From assembly GCA_947259235.1 (NCBI GenBank), contig CAMYLL010000135.1, forward strand, positions 1 through 7,141: a stretch of 7,141 nt of DNA. The letters are read 5' to 3'. The first letter of the stretch is position 1, and the number at the start of each line of letters is the position of its first letter. The DNA is from an uncultured Pseudodesulfovibrio sp. (lineage in GTDB: Bacteria; Desulfobacterota; Desulfovibrionia; Desulfovibrionales; Desulfovibrionaceae). A model generated the notes under the pieces. It did not search any database and was not told the DNA's origin. It worked only from the letters and a program-made list of their open reading frames with translations. Below, one piece after another: positions 1 through 7,141 of this stretch. The position numbers and the translations under genes are program-made.

Positions 1-73
1 CAAGGGGAAGACGGGACCGACGCGTAGTCTTCCTACGCGAGGGTCCGGCTTCGCCGAAGCAACGAAGCAATCG
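1..73. repeat. 73-bp structured repeat, copy 1 (may extend past window edge)
   Basis: This stretch matches 123-195 at 72 of 73 positions, at a fixed offset of 122 bases. The only difference is A57 against C179. It contains a strong hairpin at 14-46: GGACC pairs with GGTCC, a GA/AG internal loop follows, then CGCGTAG pairs with CTACGCG around the loop TCTTC. A second small hairpin, GCTTC-GCC-GAAGC, lies at 48-60. Similarity stops at 74 and the copy touches the window start, so its left limit is unknown. No reading frame here looks coding. Confidence 0.9.
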
Positions 74-92
74 GCCCACGCCCACAGGCAAA

Positions 93-212
93 GGCTGTTC
101 AAAAGGGGTCGAGTGCGAGGCGCAAGGGGAAGACGGGACCGACGCGTAGTCTTCCTACGCGAGGGTCCGGCTTCGCCGCAGCAACGAAGCAATCGCCCCC
201 TTTTCAACAGCC
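93..212. repeat. MITE-like unit with 19-bp terminal inverted repeats
   Basis: The left end, 93-111, begins GGCTGTTCAAAAGGGG. The right end, 194-212, ends CCCCTTTTCAACAGCC. They are inverted copies matching at 17 of 19 positions. The 120-bp unit encloses repeat copy 2 with its 33-nt hairpin, so the whole unit can fold into one long branched stem. It ends one base past the TAG stop (214-216) of the minus-strand MFS gene. It could therefore form the 3' end of that transcript, where the closing stem is followed by only UUU. It has no coding capacity and no evident target-site duplication. It may be a miniature mobile element, a dispersed palindromic repeat, or a terminator. Copy number in the genome would decide. 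Confidence 0.6.
123..195. repeat. 73-bp structured repeat, copy 2
   Basis: This is the second copy of the repeat at 1-73, with a 49-bp unrelated spacer between them. The main hairpin (136-168) is identical to the one in copy 1. The single substitution (C179) breaks the small GCTTC/GAAGC hairpin, but a more distant partner CGAAGC at 185-190 can still pair with GCTTCG at 170-175. The copy lies inside the inverted-repeat unit 93-212. Confidence 0.9.
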
Positions 213-213
213 G

Positions 214-1374
214 CTAAACGGGACGACGACCGAAGAAGCGAAGCATGATAGCCAGGACAATCAGGGGAATGACGGTTCCGACGATGGCCAGGTAGCCGAC
301 GAACATGGGCTTGGAGGGCCAGTCGAGGGCGATGAGCTCCATGGCCCCTGAGCCGATGAAGAATATCTCGAAGGTGAGGATGGAGGAGGCCGCGCCCACG
401 TCGGTGGTCACTTGTTCCAGGCACATGTTGTTGCTTATGGGCCGGGAGAGGCCGATGAAGAAGGTGATGCAGAACATGTTGACGGCCATGATCACGGGGG
501 TGGTCGCGCCGTAGACGGCCAGGACGAGCCCGGCGGCAAGGATGCCGAAGAGGGAGACAAAGAGGATGCGCTCGGAGGTGAAGGCCACCACGAGGCGGGT
601 GCAGACGAAGGAGCCGAGCATGATGCCCAGGGCGTTGACCCCGAAGTAGTAGCCGAACGCCTGTTCGGACACGCCGAAGCCGGTGATGTAGATGTCCGGC
701 GAGCCGCCGATGAAGGCGAAGTGGGGCAGGATCATGACCGAGAAGGCCATGGTCAGAACCATGAAGCGGCCGTTGCGGAACACTTGCCGGTAGCGGCCGA
801 TGACGGCCAGGACGCCGCCGGTAGTGAACTCCGTGAGGGGTTCCTTGAGCCGGGCTGCGCCGTAGAGCACCACCAGGGCCAGGACACCCTGGCAGGCGAA
901 TATCCACCGCCAGGAAGCGACTTCGAGCATCAGCCCGCCCAGGAAGGGCGCGAGCATGGGGCACACCGCGAGGATGACCCCGATGTAGGCCAGGATCTTC
1001 TGGCGCATGTGTCCCTCGTAGAGGTCCTTTGACAGGGCCAGGGAGAGGGCGGAGGCAGCGGCGGCTCCGGCGGCCTGAACCACTCGGGCGACCACCAGCA
1101 TGGCGATGGACCCGGCCACGGCGCACAGGGCGCAGCCGACGATGAACAGCGAGATGCCGCCCAGGAGCACGGGCCTGCGGCCGAAGCGGTCCGAGAGGGG
1201 GCCGTGCACGAGCAGGAAAAAGCTGAAGGCGAGAAAAAAGACCACCAGGGACAGGTTGGCCTCGGCCATGGTGATGGACCATTGCGCCTGGATGGTGGGC
1301 AGCGCGGGAAGGTACATGTCCGTGGACAGGGCCGGAAAAGCGGCGAGCATAGAAAGCAGAAGTAAATTAGGCAT
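214..1374 (-). CDS. Bcr/CflA-type MFS multidrug exporter
   Basis: This is an inner-membrane, probably proton-coupled drug exporter of the 12-helix DHA1 class, 386 aa. The family signature STDMYLPALP is at residues 17-26, at the end of the first helix. The loop 2-3 motif A, GPLSDRFGRRPV, is at 58-69. The antiporter-type motif C segment PMLAPFLGG is at 139-147 and is followed by SWRWIF (154-159), typical of Bcr/CflA proteins. Hydrophobic helices continue to near the C-terminus (FFGRRPV). I chose the ATG at 1374 because AAGGA lies 9 nt upstream. An in-frame ATG at 1425 would add MHPVGTAGCFFFQGHRS, encoded by the terminator hairpin, and is unlikely. The gene follows clpB in the same direction but behind a terminator. 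The substrate (bicyclomycin, chloramphenicol or another compound) cannot be read from sequence. Family call is strong; substrate unknown. Confidence 0.92.
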   Translation of the reverse strand: MPNLLLLSMLAAFPALSTDMYLPALPTIQAQWSITMAEANLSLVVFFLAFSFFLLVHGPLSDRFGRRPVLLGGISLFIVGCALCAVAGSIAMLVVARVVQAAGAAAASALSLALSKDLYEGHMRQKILAYIGVILAVCPMLAPFLGGLMLEVASWRWIFACQGVLALVVLYGAARLKEPLTEFTTGGVLAVIGRYRQVFRNGRFMVLTMAFSVMILPHFAFIGGSPDIYITGFGVSEQAFGYYFGVNALGIMLGSFVCTRLVVAFTSERILFVSLFGILAAGLVLAVYGATTPVIMAVNMFCITFFIGLSRPISNNMCLEQVTTDVGAASSILTFEIFFIGSGAMELIALDWPSKPMFVGYLAIVGTVIPLIVLAIMLRFFGRRPV

Positions 1375-1438
1375 AGAGCGGTGTCCTTGAAAAAAAAAGC
1401 ACCCTGCCGTTCCGACAGGGTGCATTTCTCATACGCAT
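1367..1438 (-). other. possible 23-codon leader ORF overlapping the MFS start
   Basis: On the minus strand an ATG at 1438 opens a 23-codon frame, MRMRNAPCRNGRVLFFSRTP then LYA. It runs through the terminator hairpin and its U-tract and ends with TAA at 1369-1367, inside the second and third codons of the MFS gene. A weak GGA lies a few bases upstream. It could be a leader peptide coupling translation to terminator folding, or chance. Nothing but the geometry supports it. Confidence 0.2.
1390..1423 (-). terminator. rho-independent terminator after clpB
   Basis: Read on the minus strand, GCACCCTG pairs with CAGGGTGC over 8 bp, with two further inner pairs possible across a 9-nt loop. It is followed at once by nine T residues (1398-1390). 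It lies 30 bp past the clpB stop and 16 bp before the MFS start codon. It should end the chaperone-operon transcript and must be passed by any transcript that enters the MFS gene from upstream. Confidence 0.88.
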
Positions 1439-1453
1439 TGATTTTCCAAAACG

Positions 1454-4051
<2,598 letters not shown>

Positions 4052-4058
4052 GAATACC

Positions 4059-4065
4059 CCTCCTT
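4059..4065 (-). promoter_or_regulatory. strong Shine-Dalgarno of clpB
   Basis: Minus-strand AAGGAGG, followed by GG, lies 7 nt before the ATG at 4051. It is the strongest ribosome-binding site in the operon. This fits clpB being translated independently of the distant upstream cistron rather than by coupling. Confidence 0.8.
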
Positions 4066-4116
4066 ATATCACTGTTGTGCGGCGTCGTGTCCGTCCTTCC
4101 GGGCTTCCGGCATGGG

Positions 4117-4133
4117 AGCGCGCCGTGCGCGCT
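4117..4133 (-). other. 7-bp GC hairpin in the cbpM-like/clpB spacer
   Basis: AGCGCGC pairs with GCGCGCT around a 3-nt loop, within the 91-bp spacer (4052-4142). No T-run follows on the minus strand, so it is not a classical terminator. It may be an RNA-stability or processing hairpin that separates clpB mRNA from the upstream cistrons. The rest of the spacer shows no promoter I would defend. A 14-codon frame (MPEARKDGHDAAQQ, ATG at 4113, stop at 4069) is present but unsupported. Confidence 0.4.
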
Positions 4134-4142
4134 TCCTTATGA

Positions 4143-4478
4143 TCAGACGAGCCGCCTGAGTTCCTCGATTTCCGTCTCCAGCTCCTCGATGCGTTCGAGG
4201 AGGTCGACGATGATGCTGCCGCTGTCGAACGAGACCTCAAGGTCCTTGACCAGGCGCATCAGCTTGTGAATCCGGTAGACGTCCCGCAGCCGGAAGAGAT
4301 ATTCCGACGCCCCGGTCCTTGCCGGGCTGATCCAGCCGAGGTCCACCAGCTCGGCCACCTGGCCGGGCTCGATGCTGGTCAGCTCCACCAGCTGGGCCCA
4401 GGCCACGTATTCACTGCGTTCCGGCAGGTTCAGGCCGGGCATCCGCATCATGATCTTTTCCAATCGTCTGGTCGTCAT
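4143..4478 (-). CDS. CbpM-like / MerR-like chaperone modulator
   Basis: A 111-aa protein with a degenerate MerR-type helix-turn-helix at about residues 24-72 (EYVAWAQLVELTSIEPGQV, then AELVDLGWISPA). A C-terminal coiled-coil helix of alternating Leu/Ile and Glu follows (about 88-110). This resembles CbpM of E. coli, which binds the J-domain of CbpA and inhibits it, rather than a DNA-binding MerR activator, and position directly behind the J-protein gene supports that. HspR, another short MerR-like protein of dnaK operons, is the alternative; it would repress DNA directly. I see no cysteines or effector domain. The start ATG lies 12 nt past the J-protein stop, with AGGGGA 8 nt upstream. Internal Met codons at 10, 11 and 13 are possible but have worse context. 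Class is firm; partner and mode are inference. Confidence 0.85.
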   Translation of the reverse strand: MTTRRLEKIMMRMPGLNLPERSEYVAWAQLVELTSIEPGQVAELVDLGWISPARTGASEYLFRLRDVYRIHKLMRLVKDLEVSFDSGSIIVDLLERIEELETEIEELRRLV

Positions 4479-4486
4479 ACGCTGTA

Positions 4487-4492
4487 TCCCCT
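4487..4492 (-). promoter_or_regulatory. Shine-Dalgarno overlapping the dnaJ-like stop
   Basis: Minus-strand AGGGGA shares two bases with the TAG stop of the J-protein gene (4493-4491) and sits 8 nt before the ATG at 4478. Ribosomes finishing the J-protein would land on this site, which suggests translational coupling of the two products. Confidence 0.65.
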
Positions 4493-5465
4493 AGAAATTT
4501 CTGGGCGTGAAATCCGAAGTGTCCCTGAGCTCTTCCCAGAGCCGGCGCGCCTCGCTCGAAAGCCGGTCCGGCGACTGGATCATGATGCGCACGTACTGGT
4601 CGCCGCGCCGCGCGCCGCTGCCCAGCCCCCTGCCCTTGATGCGCAGCTTCTTGCCCGAGCCGATGCCGGGCGGAATCTTCATCTCCACCGCGCCGTCCAG
4701 GGTCGGGATGCGCACGGTCTCGCCGAGCACGGCCTCCCATGGAGCCAGGGGCAGGTCCAGGATGATGTCGTTGTCGTTGACCTTGAAGAGATGGTGCGGC
4801 AGCAGCTTGATCCTCAGATAGAGATCGCCCTTGGAGCCGCCGCCCATGCCGGGATTGCCCTGTCCGGCCAGACGGATCTTCTGACCGTCCTTGATCCCTG
4901 CCGGGACCTTGACGTCCAGCGTCTTGGTGGTCATGCGCGGGATGCCGTCCGGCCCGGCCACCTGCTCCTGCAGGGTGATGGACTTGGAGCCGCCGCGATA
5001 CGCCTCGTCCAGAGTCAGCTCGTAGACCGCCTCGGAATCCGAGCCGCGCCGGGGCCGTTGCTGATAACCGCCGCCGTAGCCGCCCTGGGAGAATCCGCCC
5101 TGCTGAAAGCCGCCGCGAAAGCCGCCACCGCCACCGCCGAAGATCGTCTCGAAGAAGTCGGAGAAGCCGCCCTGCTGGAACCCGCCACCGCCGCCAAAGT
5201 TCATGTTCTCGTAACCCGGCGGGGGCTGGAAGTTCTGCCCATGCTCCCAATCCGATCCGAACTGGTCGTAGAGCTTGCGCTTCTTCTCGTCCTTGAGCAC
5301 TTCGTAGGCTTCGTTGATCTCCTTGAACTTGGCCTCGGCCGTGGCATCGTTGGGATTGAGATCAGGATGATACTTGCGGGCCAGCTTCTTGAAGGCCTTG
5401 CCTATCTCTTCCTTGGGTGCCGACCGGGACACGCCGAGCAACTTGTAATAGTCTTTGTATTCCAT
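4491..5465 (-). CDS. cbpA: class B J-domain co-chaperone (CbpA/DnaJ-like)
   Basis: Cytoplasmic Hsp40 that binds unfolded clients and stimulates DnaK ATPase. It is 324 aa. The J-domain spans 3-68 with the essential HPD at 33-35. A Gly/Phe-rich linker (about 89-133) holds a repeated GGFQQGGFS. The paired beta-sandwich client-binding domains span about 144-222 and 223-300. There are no CxxCxGxG zinc-finger repeats, which separates it from true DnaJ (class A) and places it with CbpA/DnaJ2. I chose the ATG at 5465 because [12 protein letters not shown] is the standard J-domain beginning; a TTG at 5492 would add nine residues unlike the family. GAGG lies upstream but is rather distant (about 13 nt). 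It is the first gene of the operon with the cbpM-like gene and clpB. Some genomes label this orthologue dnaJ. Confidence 0.93.
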   Translation of the reverse strand: MEYKDYYKLLGVSRSAPKEEIGKAFKKLARKYHPDLNPNDATAEAKFKEINEAYEVLKDEKKRKLYDQFGSDWEHGQNFQPPPGYENMNFGGGGGFQQGGFSDFFETIFGGGGGGFRGGFQQGGFSQGGYGGGYQQRPRRGSDSEAVYELTLDEAYRGGSKSITLQEQVAGPDGIPRMTTKTLDVKVPAGIKDGQKIRLAGQGNPGMGGGSKGDLYLRIKLLPHHLFKVNDNDIILDLPLAPWEAVLGETVRIPTLDGAVEMKIPPGIGSGKKLRIKGRGLGSGARRGDQYVRIMIQSPDRLSSEARRLWEELRDTSDFTPRNF

Positions 5466-5518
5466 AGGGCAGCGAATTCCTCTTCTGAACAAAAAACATT
5501 TTATCGATTCGAGATTCT

Positions 5519-5546
5519 AAGGTAATATGCTTTCACCGCGTGTCAA
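5519..5546 (-). promoter_or_regulatory. candidate promoter of the chaperone operon
   Basis: Minus-strand TTGACA (5546-5541) is a perfect sigma-70 -35 box. Its best-spaced -10 candidate is TACCTT (5524-5519) at 16 nt, only 3 of 6 matches. TAGAAT lies further on at 21 nt. Reading one base further out gives CTTGACA, close to the heat-shock sigma-32 -35, but no CCCCAT-type -10 lies at the proper distance. I see no CIRCE or HAIR operator in 5466-5619. Placement is plausible; the sigma factor is undecided. Confidence 0.4.
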
Positions 5547-5573
5547 GATTGCCGCGCTGATTGAACCGGCATT

Positions 5574-5594
5574 TTTTCCACAGACTTTTCCACA
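5574..5594 (+). promoter_or_regulatory. two direct TTTTCCACA words (DnaA-box-like)
   Basis: TTTTCCACA occurs at 5574-5582 and again at 5586-5594, in direct orientation and 12 bp apart. Both fit the relaxed DnaA-box consensus TTWTNCACA. They lie between the divergent chaperone operon and the BON gene, ending 25 bp before the latter's start. They may be DnaA sites, another operator, or chance. No AT-rich unwinding region is seen, so this is not proposed as an origin. Confidence 0.35.
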
Positions 5595-5619
5595 TGCAAC
5601 ACAGCCAAGCGGGATACCC

Positions 5620-6174
5620 ATGAATCGTCACCCCAAGATCGCCTGTTTCCTCATCATCGTTCTTGCCTTGAGTTGCGCGGCCTGGACCCCCTGGAGCGCC
5701 ATCTACGAAAGCGCCCGCGACGAACGCAGCGTGGCCGACCAGACGGTGGACAAGAAAATATCCCTGACCATCAAGACGACCCTGGCCGACAAGGACGCCA
5801 AGAAGGCTCTCAAGATACACGTCTACTGTTTTTTGCGCCATGTCTATCTGGTCGGCGCCATCGACGACAGGGAATTTCGCGACTTTGCCGTGGACACGGC
5901 AAAGCAGGCTGCGGACGTCAAGCAGGTCTATACCCACCTCGTACCCGAGTCCGATACCACCGCCGACGATCTGACCATCGCGGCCAAGGTGCGCGCCGCC
6001 CTCATCGCCAGCAAGGAGCTCAGCTCAACCCAGGTGGAGACAGAGACACTGAACGGCGAGGTGGTGATGGTGGGCATGGTGCGCAGCCAGGCGGACGCGG
6101 ATCTGGCGGTCAGCATCGCCCAGGGGATCGAAGGCGTGCGCAAGGTGACGTCGTACCTGATCCCGCCGAAGTAG
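5620..6174 (+). CDS. exported double BON-domain protein
   Basis: A 184-aa protein likely outside the cytoplasm. The N-terminus MNRHPK is followed by the hydrophobic stretch IACFLIIVLALSCAAW, a signal peptide. Cys19 in ALSC could be a lipidation site, but Ala at -3 and Leu at -2 make a poor lipobox. Two BON domains follow, at about 41-110 and 113-184. The second is the clearer one, with L144-N-G-E-V-V then V151-G-M-V, the usual beta-strand signature. OsmY-like BON proteins are periplasmic and thought to bind phospholipid or other envelope surfaces. The ATG at 5620 was chosen because it starts the signal peptide; the ATG at 5527 would bury it behind 31 residues. The ribosome site is weak (GGGA, 5 nt upstream). 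It is divergent from the chaperone operon, and a stress link is inference only. Confidence 0.85.
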   Translation: MNRHPKIACFLIIVLALSCAAWTPWSAIYESARDERSVADQTVDKKISLTIKTTLADKDAKKALKIHVYCFLRHVYLVGAIDDREFRDFAVDTAKQAADVKQVYTHLVPESDTTADDLTIAAKVRAALIASKELSSTQVETETLNGEVVMVGMVRSQADADLAVSIAQGIEGVRKVTSYLIPPK

Positions 6175-6180
6175 CGCCCC

Positions 6181-6231
6181 GGCCAGGACGTGATCGCGGC
6201 CCCTCCCCGCGCCGGTCGGCACGTTCCGGCC
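6181..6231 (+). other. imperfect hairpin downstream of the BON gene
   Basis: GGCCAGGACGTG (6181-6192) can pair with CACGTTCCGGCC (6220-6231) in RNA: ten Watson-Crick pairs, one G-U and one A-C mismatch. An inner stem CGCGG/CCGCG (6195-6199 with 6207-6211) sits inside. It begins 7 bp past the BON stop but has no T-run, so it may be a factor-dependent terminator or a 3'-end stabilising structure. The remaining spacer to 6365 is GC-rich, and I see no promoter or RNA gene in it. Confidence 0.35.
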
Positions 6232-6356
6232 AGCCCCGGGGGACCAGAAGCCGGTCAATGCCCCGCGTTCTCCAGGCGTCGCACACGCGGCTTGCGGAAA
6301 CGCCGATCTCCATGCCACGCCGCCCACGGGCCAGGGCATCAACCATCTTCCCCCTC

Positions 6357-6360
6357 GGAG
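6357..6360 (+). promoter_or_regulatory. GGAG ribosome site fixing a GTG start
   Basis: GGAG lies 5 nt before the GTG at 6366. The competing in-frame starts, ATG at 6312 and ATG at 6384, lack such a site. The GTG also gives the usual short lead (PNTC) before the metal-binding strand VMILLDGLGD, so it decides the start of the downstream gene. Confidence 0.6.
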
Positions 6361-6365
6361 ACATC

Positions 6366-7141
6366 GTGCCCAACACCTGTGTTATGATCCTGCTCGACGG
6401 CCTGGGAGACAGGGCCCAGCCGGAACTCAATCACCAGACGCCCCTGCAAGCCGCGAACACCCCGACCCTCGACCGCCTGGCCGCCCTGGGCAGCACGGGG
6501 CTCTACCACGCCGGAAAGCTGGGCCAGCCCATGCCCAGCGAGGACGCCCACTTCGCCATGTTCGGGTCCCCCGCGAGCGAGTTTCCCGGACGCGGCCCGC
6601 TGGAAGCCCTCGGGGCCGACGTTCCCCGTGGCCCGGGCGACATAGCCATGCTCGCCCACTTCACCAGCGTTCTCGAATCCCTCGAACGCCAGTTGATCCT
6701 CAAATACGACCGCATCTGCGGAACCCCGGACGAGATAGACTCGCTCTTCGCCGCCGTGGCCAACTATGAAAAAGACGGCATCGCCATCGACCTGCACAAG
6801 ACAGGCGGCATGTTCAGCGTGCTCACCATGCGCGGCGACGTTTCGCCCCATATCACGGACTCCAACCCCATGTTGGACGGCCGCTTCGTCTCCTCGGTCC
6901 GGCCCATGGCCAGCCACGCCGACGACCCGGCGGCAATCCGCACGGCCAAAGCCCTGACCAGCTATCTGGGCTGGGCTTACGGACGGCTGCGCGAAGTGCC
7001 ACAGAATCTCCTGAGAGTGAAACAAAAGCTGCCGACCATCAACGGGCTGGTCACCCAGCGCGCGGGCAGACTGACGGACCGCGTGACCCTGCGCGACCGC
7101 TACGGCCTGTGCGGCCTGTCCCTGGCCAGCGGCTTCATGTA
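6366..7141 (+). CDS. ApgM-family phosphoglycerate mutase homologue, 3' end beyond window
   Basis: The first 258 codons of a cofactor-independent (2,3-bisphosphoglycerate-independent) phosphoglycerate mutase of the archaeal ApgM type, an alkaline-phosphatase-superfamily metalloenzyme interconverting 3- and 2-phosphoglycerate in glycolysis and gluconeogenesis. Visible features, counted from the GTG start: strand VMILLDGLGD with metal-ligand D11; TPLQAANTPTLDRLAALG (25-42), the family's hallmark helix; the catalytic-serine region PSEDAHFAMFG (57-67); GRGPLEALGA (75-84); HITDSNPM in the inserted domain; and YGLCGLSLASGFM at the window edge. The serine context is PSE rather than the usual GSD, and the inserted domain is divergent, so a related phosphotransferase role is possible. 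The second half, with the remaining metal ligands, lies outside. It follows the BON gene by 191 bp, and co-transcription is uncertain. Superfamily is firm; exact reaction is less so. Confidence 0.82.
   Translation, partial: MPNTCVMILLDGLGDRAQPELNHQTPLQAANTPTLDRLAALGSTGLYHAGKLGQPMPSEDAHFAMFGSPASEFPGRGPLEALGADVPRGPGDIAMLAHFTSVLESLERQLILKYDRICGTPDEIDSLFAAVANYEKDGIAIDLHKTGGMFSVLTMRGDVSPHITDSNPMLDGRFVSSVRPMASHADDPAAIRTAKALTSYLGWAYGRLREVPQNLLRVKQKLPTINGLVTQRAGRLTDRVTLRDRYGLCGLSLASGFM

Noticed and set aside
1..195. Two identical-looking repeats with a 49-bp spacer resembling a CRISPR unit
   Set aside because: The repeats are 73 bp, far too long for CRISPR, only two are present, and no cas gene is nearby.
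1375..1425. N-terminal extension of the MFS protein from the ATG at 1425
   Set aside because: The added residues are encoded by the terminator hairpin and T-run, and the ATG at 1374 has its own ribosome site and gives the family-typical beginning.
5523..5547. Sigma-32 heat-shock promoter for the chaperone operon
   Set aside because: CTTGACA fits the -35, but the only CAT-T-like -10 core is far too close (about 8 nt), so I call only a generic candidate promoter.
5574..5594. Replication origin based on the DnaA-box-like words
   Set aside because: Only two words, no AT-rich unwinding tract, and no dnaA, dnaN or gidA neighbours.
5527..5619. Upstream start for the BON protein (ATG at 5527)
   Set aside because: It would place 31 residues before a clear signal peptide and would run the gene across the candidate operator region.
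6110..6430. Minus-strand frame of about 106 codons over the BON/ApgM spacer
   Set aside because: It is Arg-, Gly- and Pro-rich, overlaps both flanking genes antisense, has no ribosome site, and resembles no family I recognise. High GC readily creates such frames.
6339..7025. Long minus-strand frame opposite the ApgM-like gene
   Set aside because: It is antisense to a clearly coding frame with family motifs; its own translation looks like a GC-rich shadow.

Overview
The window is GC-rich, gene-dense bacterial chromosome. My best guess is a delta-type sulfate reducer of the Desulfovibrio/Pseudodesulfovibrio kind. The guess rests on the chaperone gene order (J-protein, CbpM-like modulator, clpB), an archaeal-type (ApgM family) phosphoglycerate mutase homologue, and a secreted double-BON protein. 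It is inference and was not checked against a database.

Layout. Positions 1-213 hold no gene but contain two near-identical 73-bp repeat copies with strong hairpins. The second copy lies inside a 120-bp unit bounded by imperfect 19-bp inverted repeats, one base beyond the stop of the next gene. A minus-strand Bcr/CflA-type MFS exporter (214-1374) follows. A rho-independent terminator (1390-1423) separates it from a minus-strand chaperone operon that reads dnaJ/cbpA-like (5465-4491), cbpM-like (4478-4143), clpB (4051-1454). An intergenic region of about 150 bp holds a candidate promoter for that operon and two DnaA-box-like words. Past it, on the plus strand, lie a small exported BON-domain protein (5620-6174), a GC-rich spacer with an imperfect hairpin, and the 5' part of the ApgM-family gene (6366 to the window end).

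How the genes fit together. The three-gene operon looks like a protein-disaggregation module. A class B J-protein would deliver clients and stimulate DnaK, the small MerR-like protein would bind and tune the J-protein, and ClpB would thread aggregates through its hexameric pore. DnaK and GrpE are not in the window and must come from elsewhere. The cbpM-like gene is probably translationally coupled to the J-protein gene, because its Shine-Dalgarno overlaps the upstream stop codon.

Most of the window is ordinary housekeeping sequence; I do not see a new multi-gene defence or metabolic system. The points most worth a second look are: (i) the MFS start sits directly behind a terminator whose U-tract touches its ribosome-binding site, with a possible 23-codon leader ORF running through the terminator and overlapping the MFS start, so attenuation is possible; (ii) the structured repeat element; (iii) the altered catalytic-serine neighbourhood of the ApgM-like enzyme.
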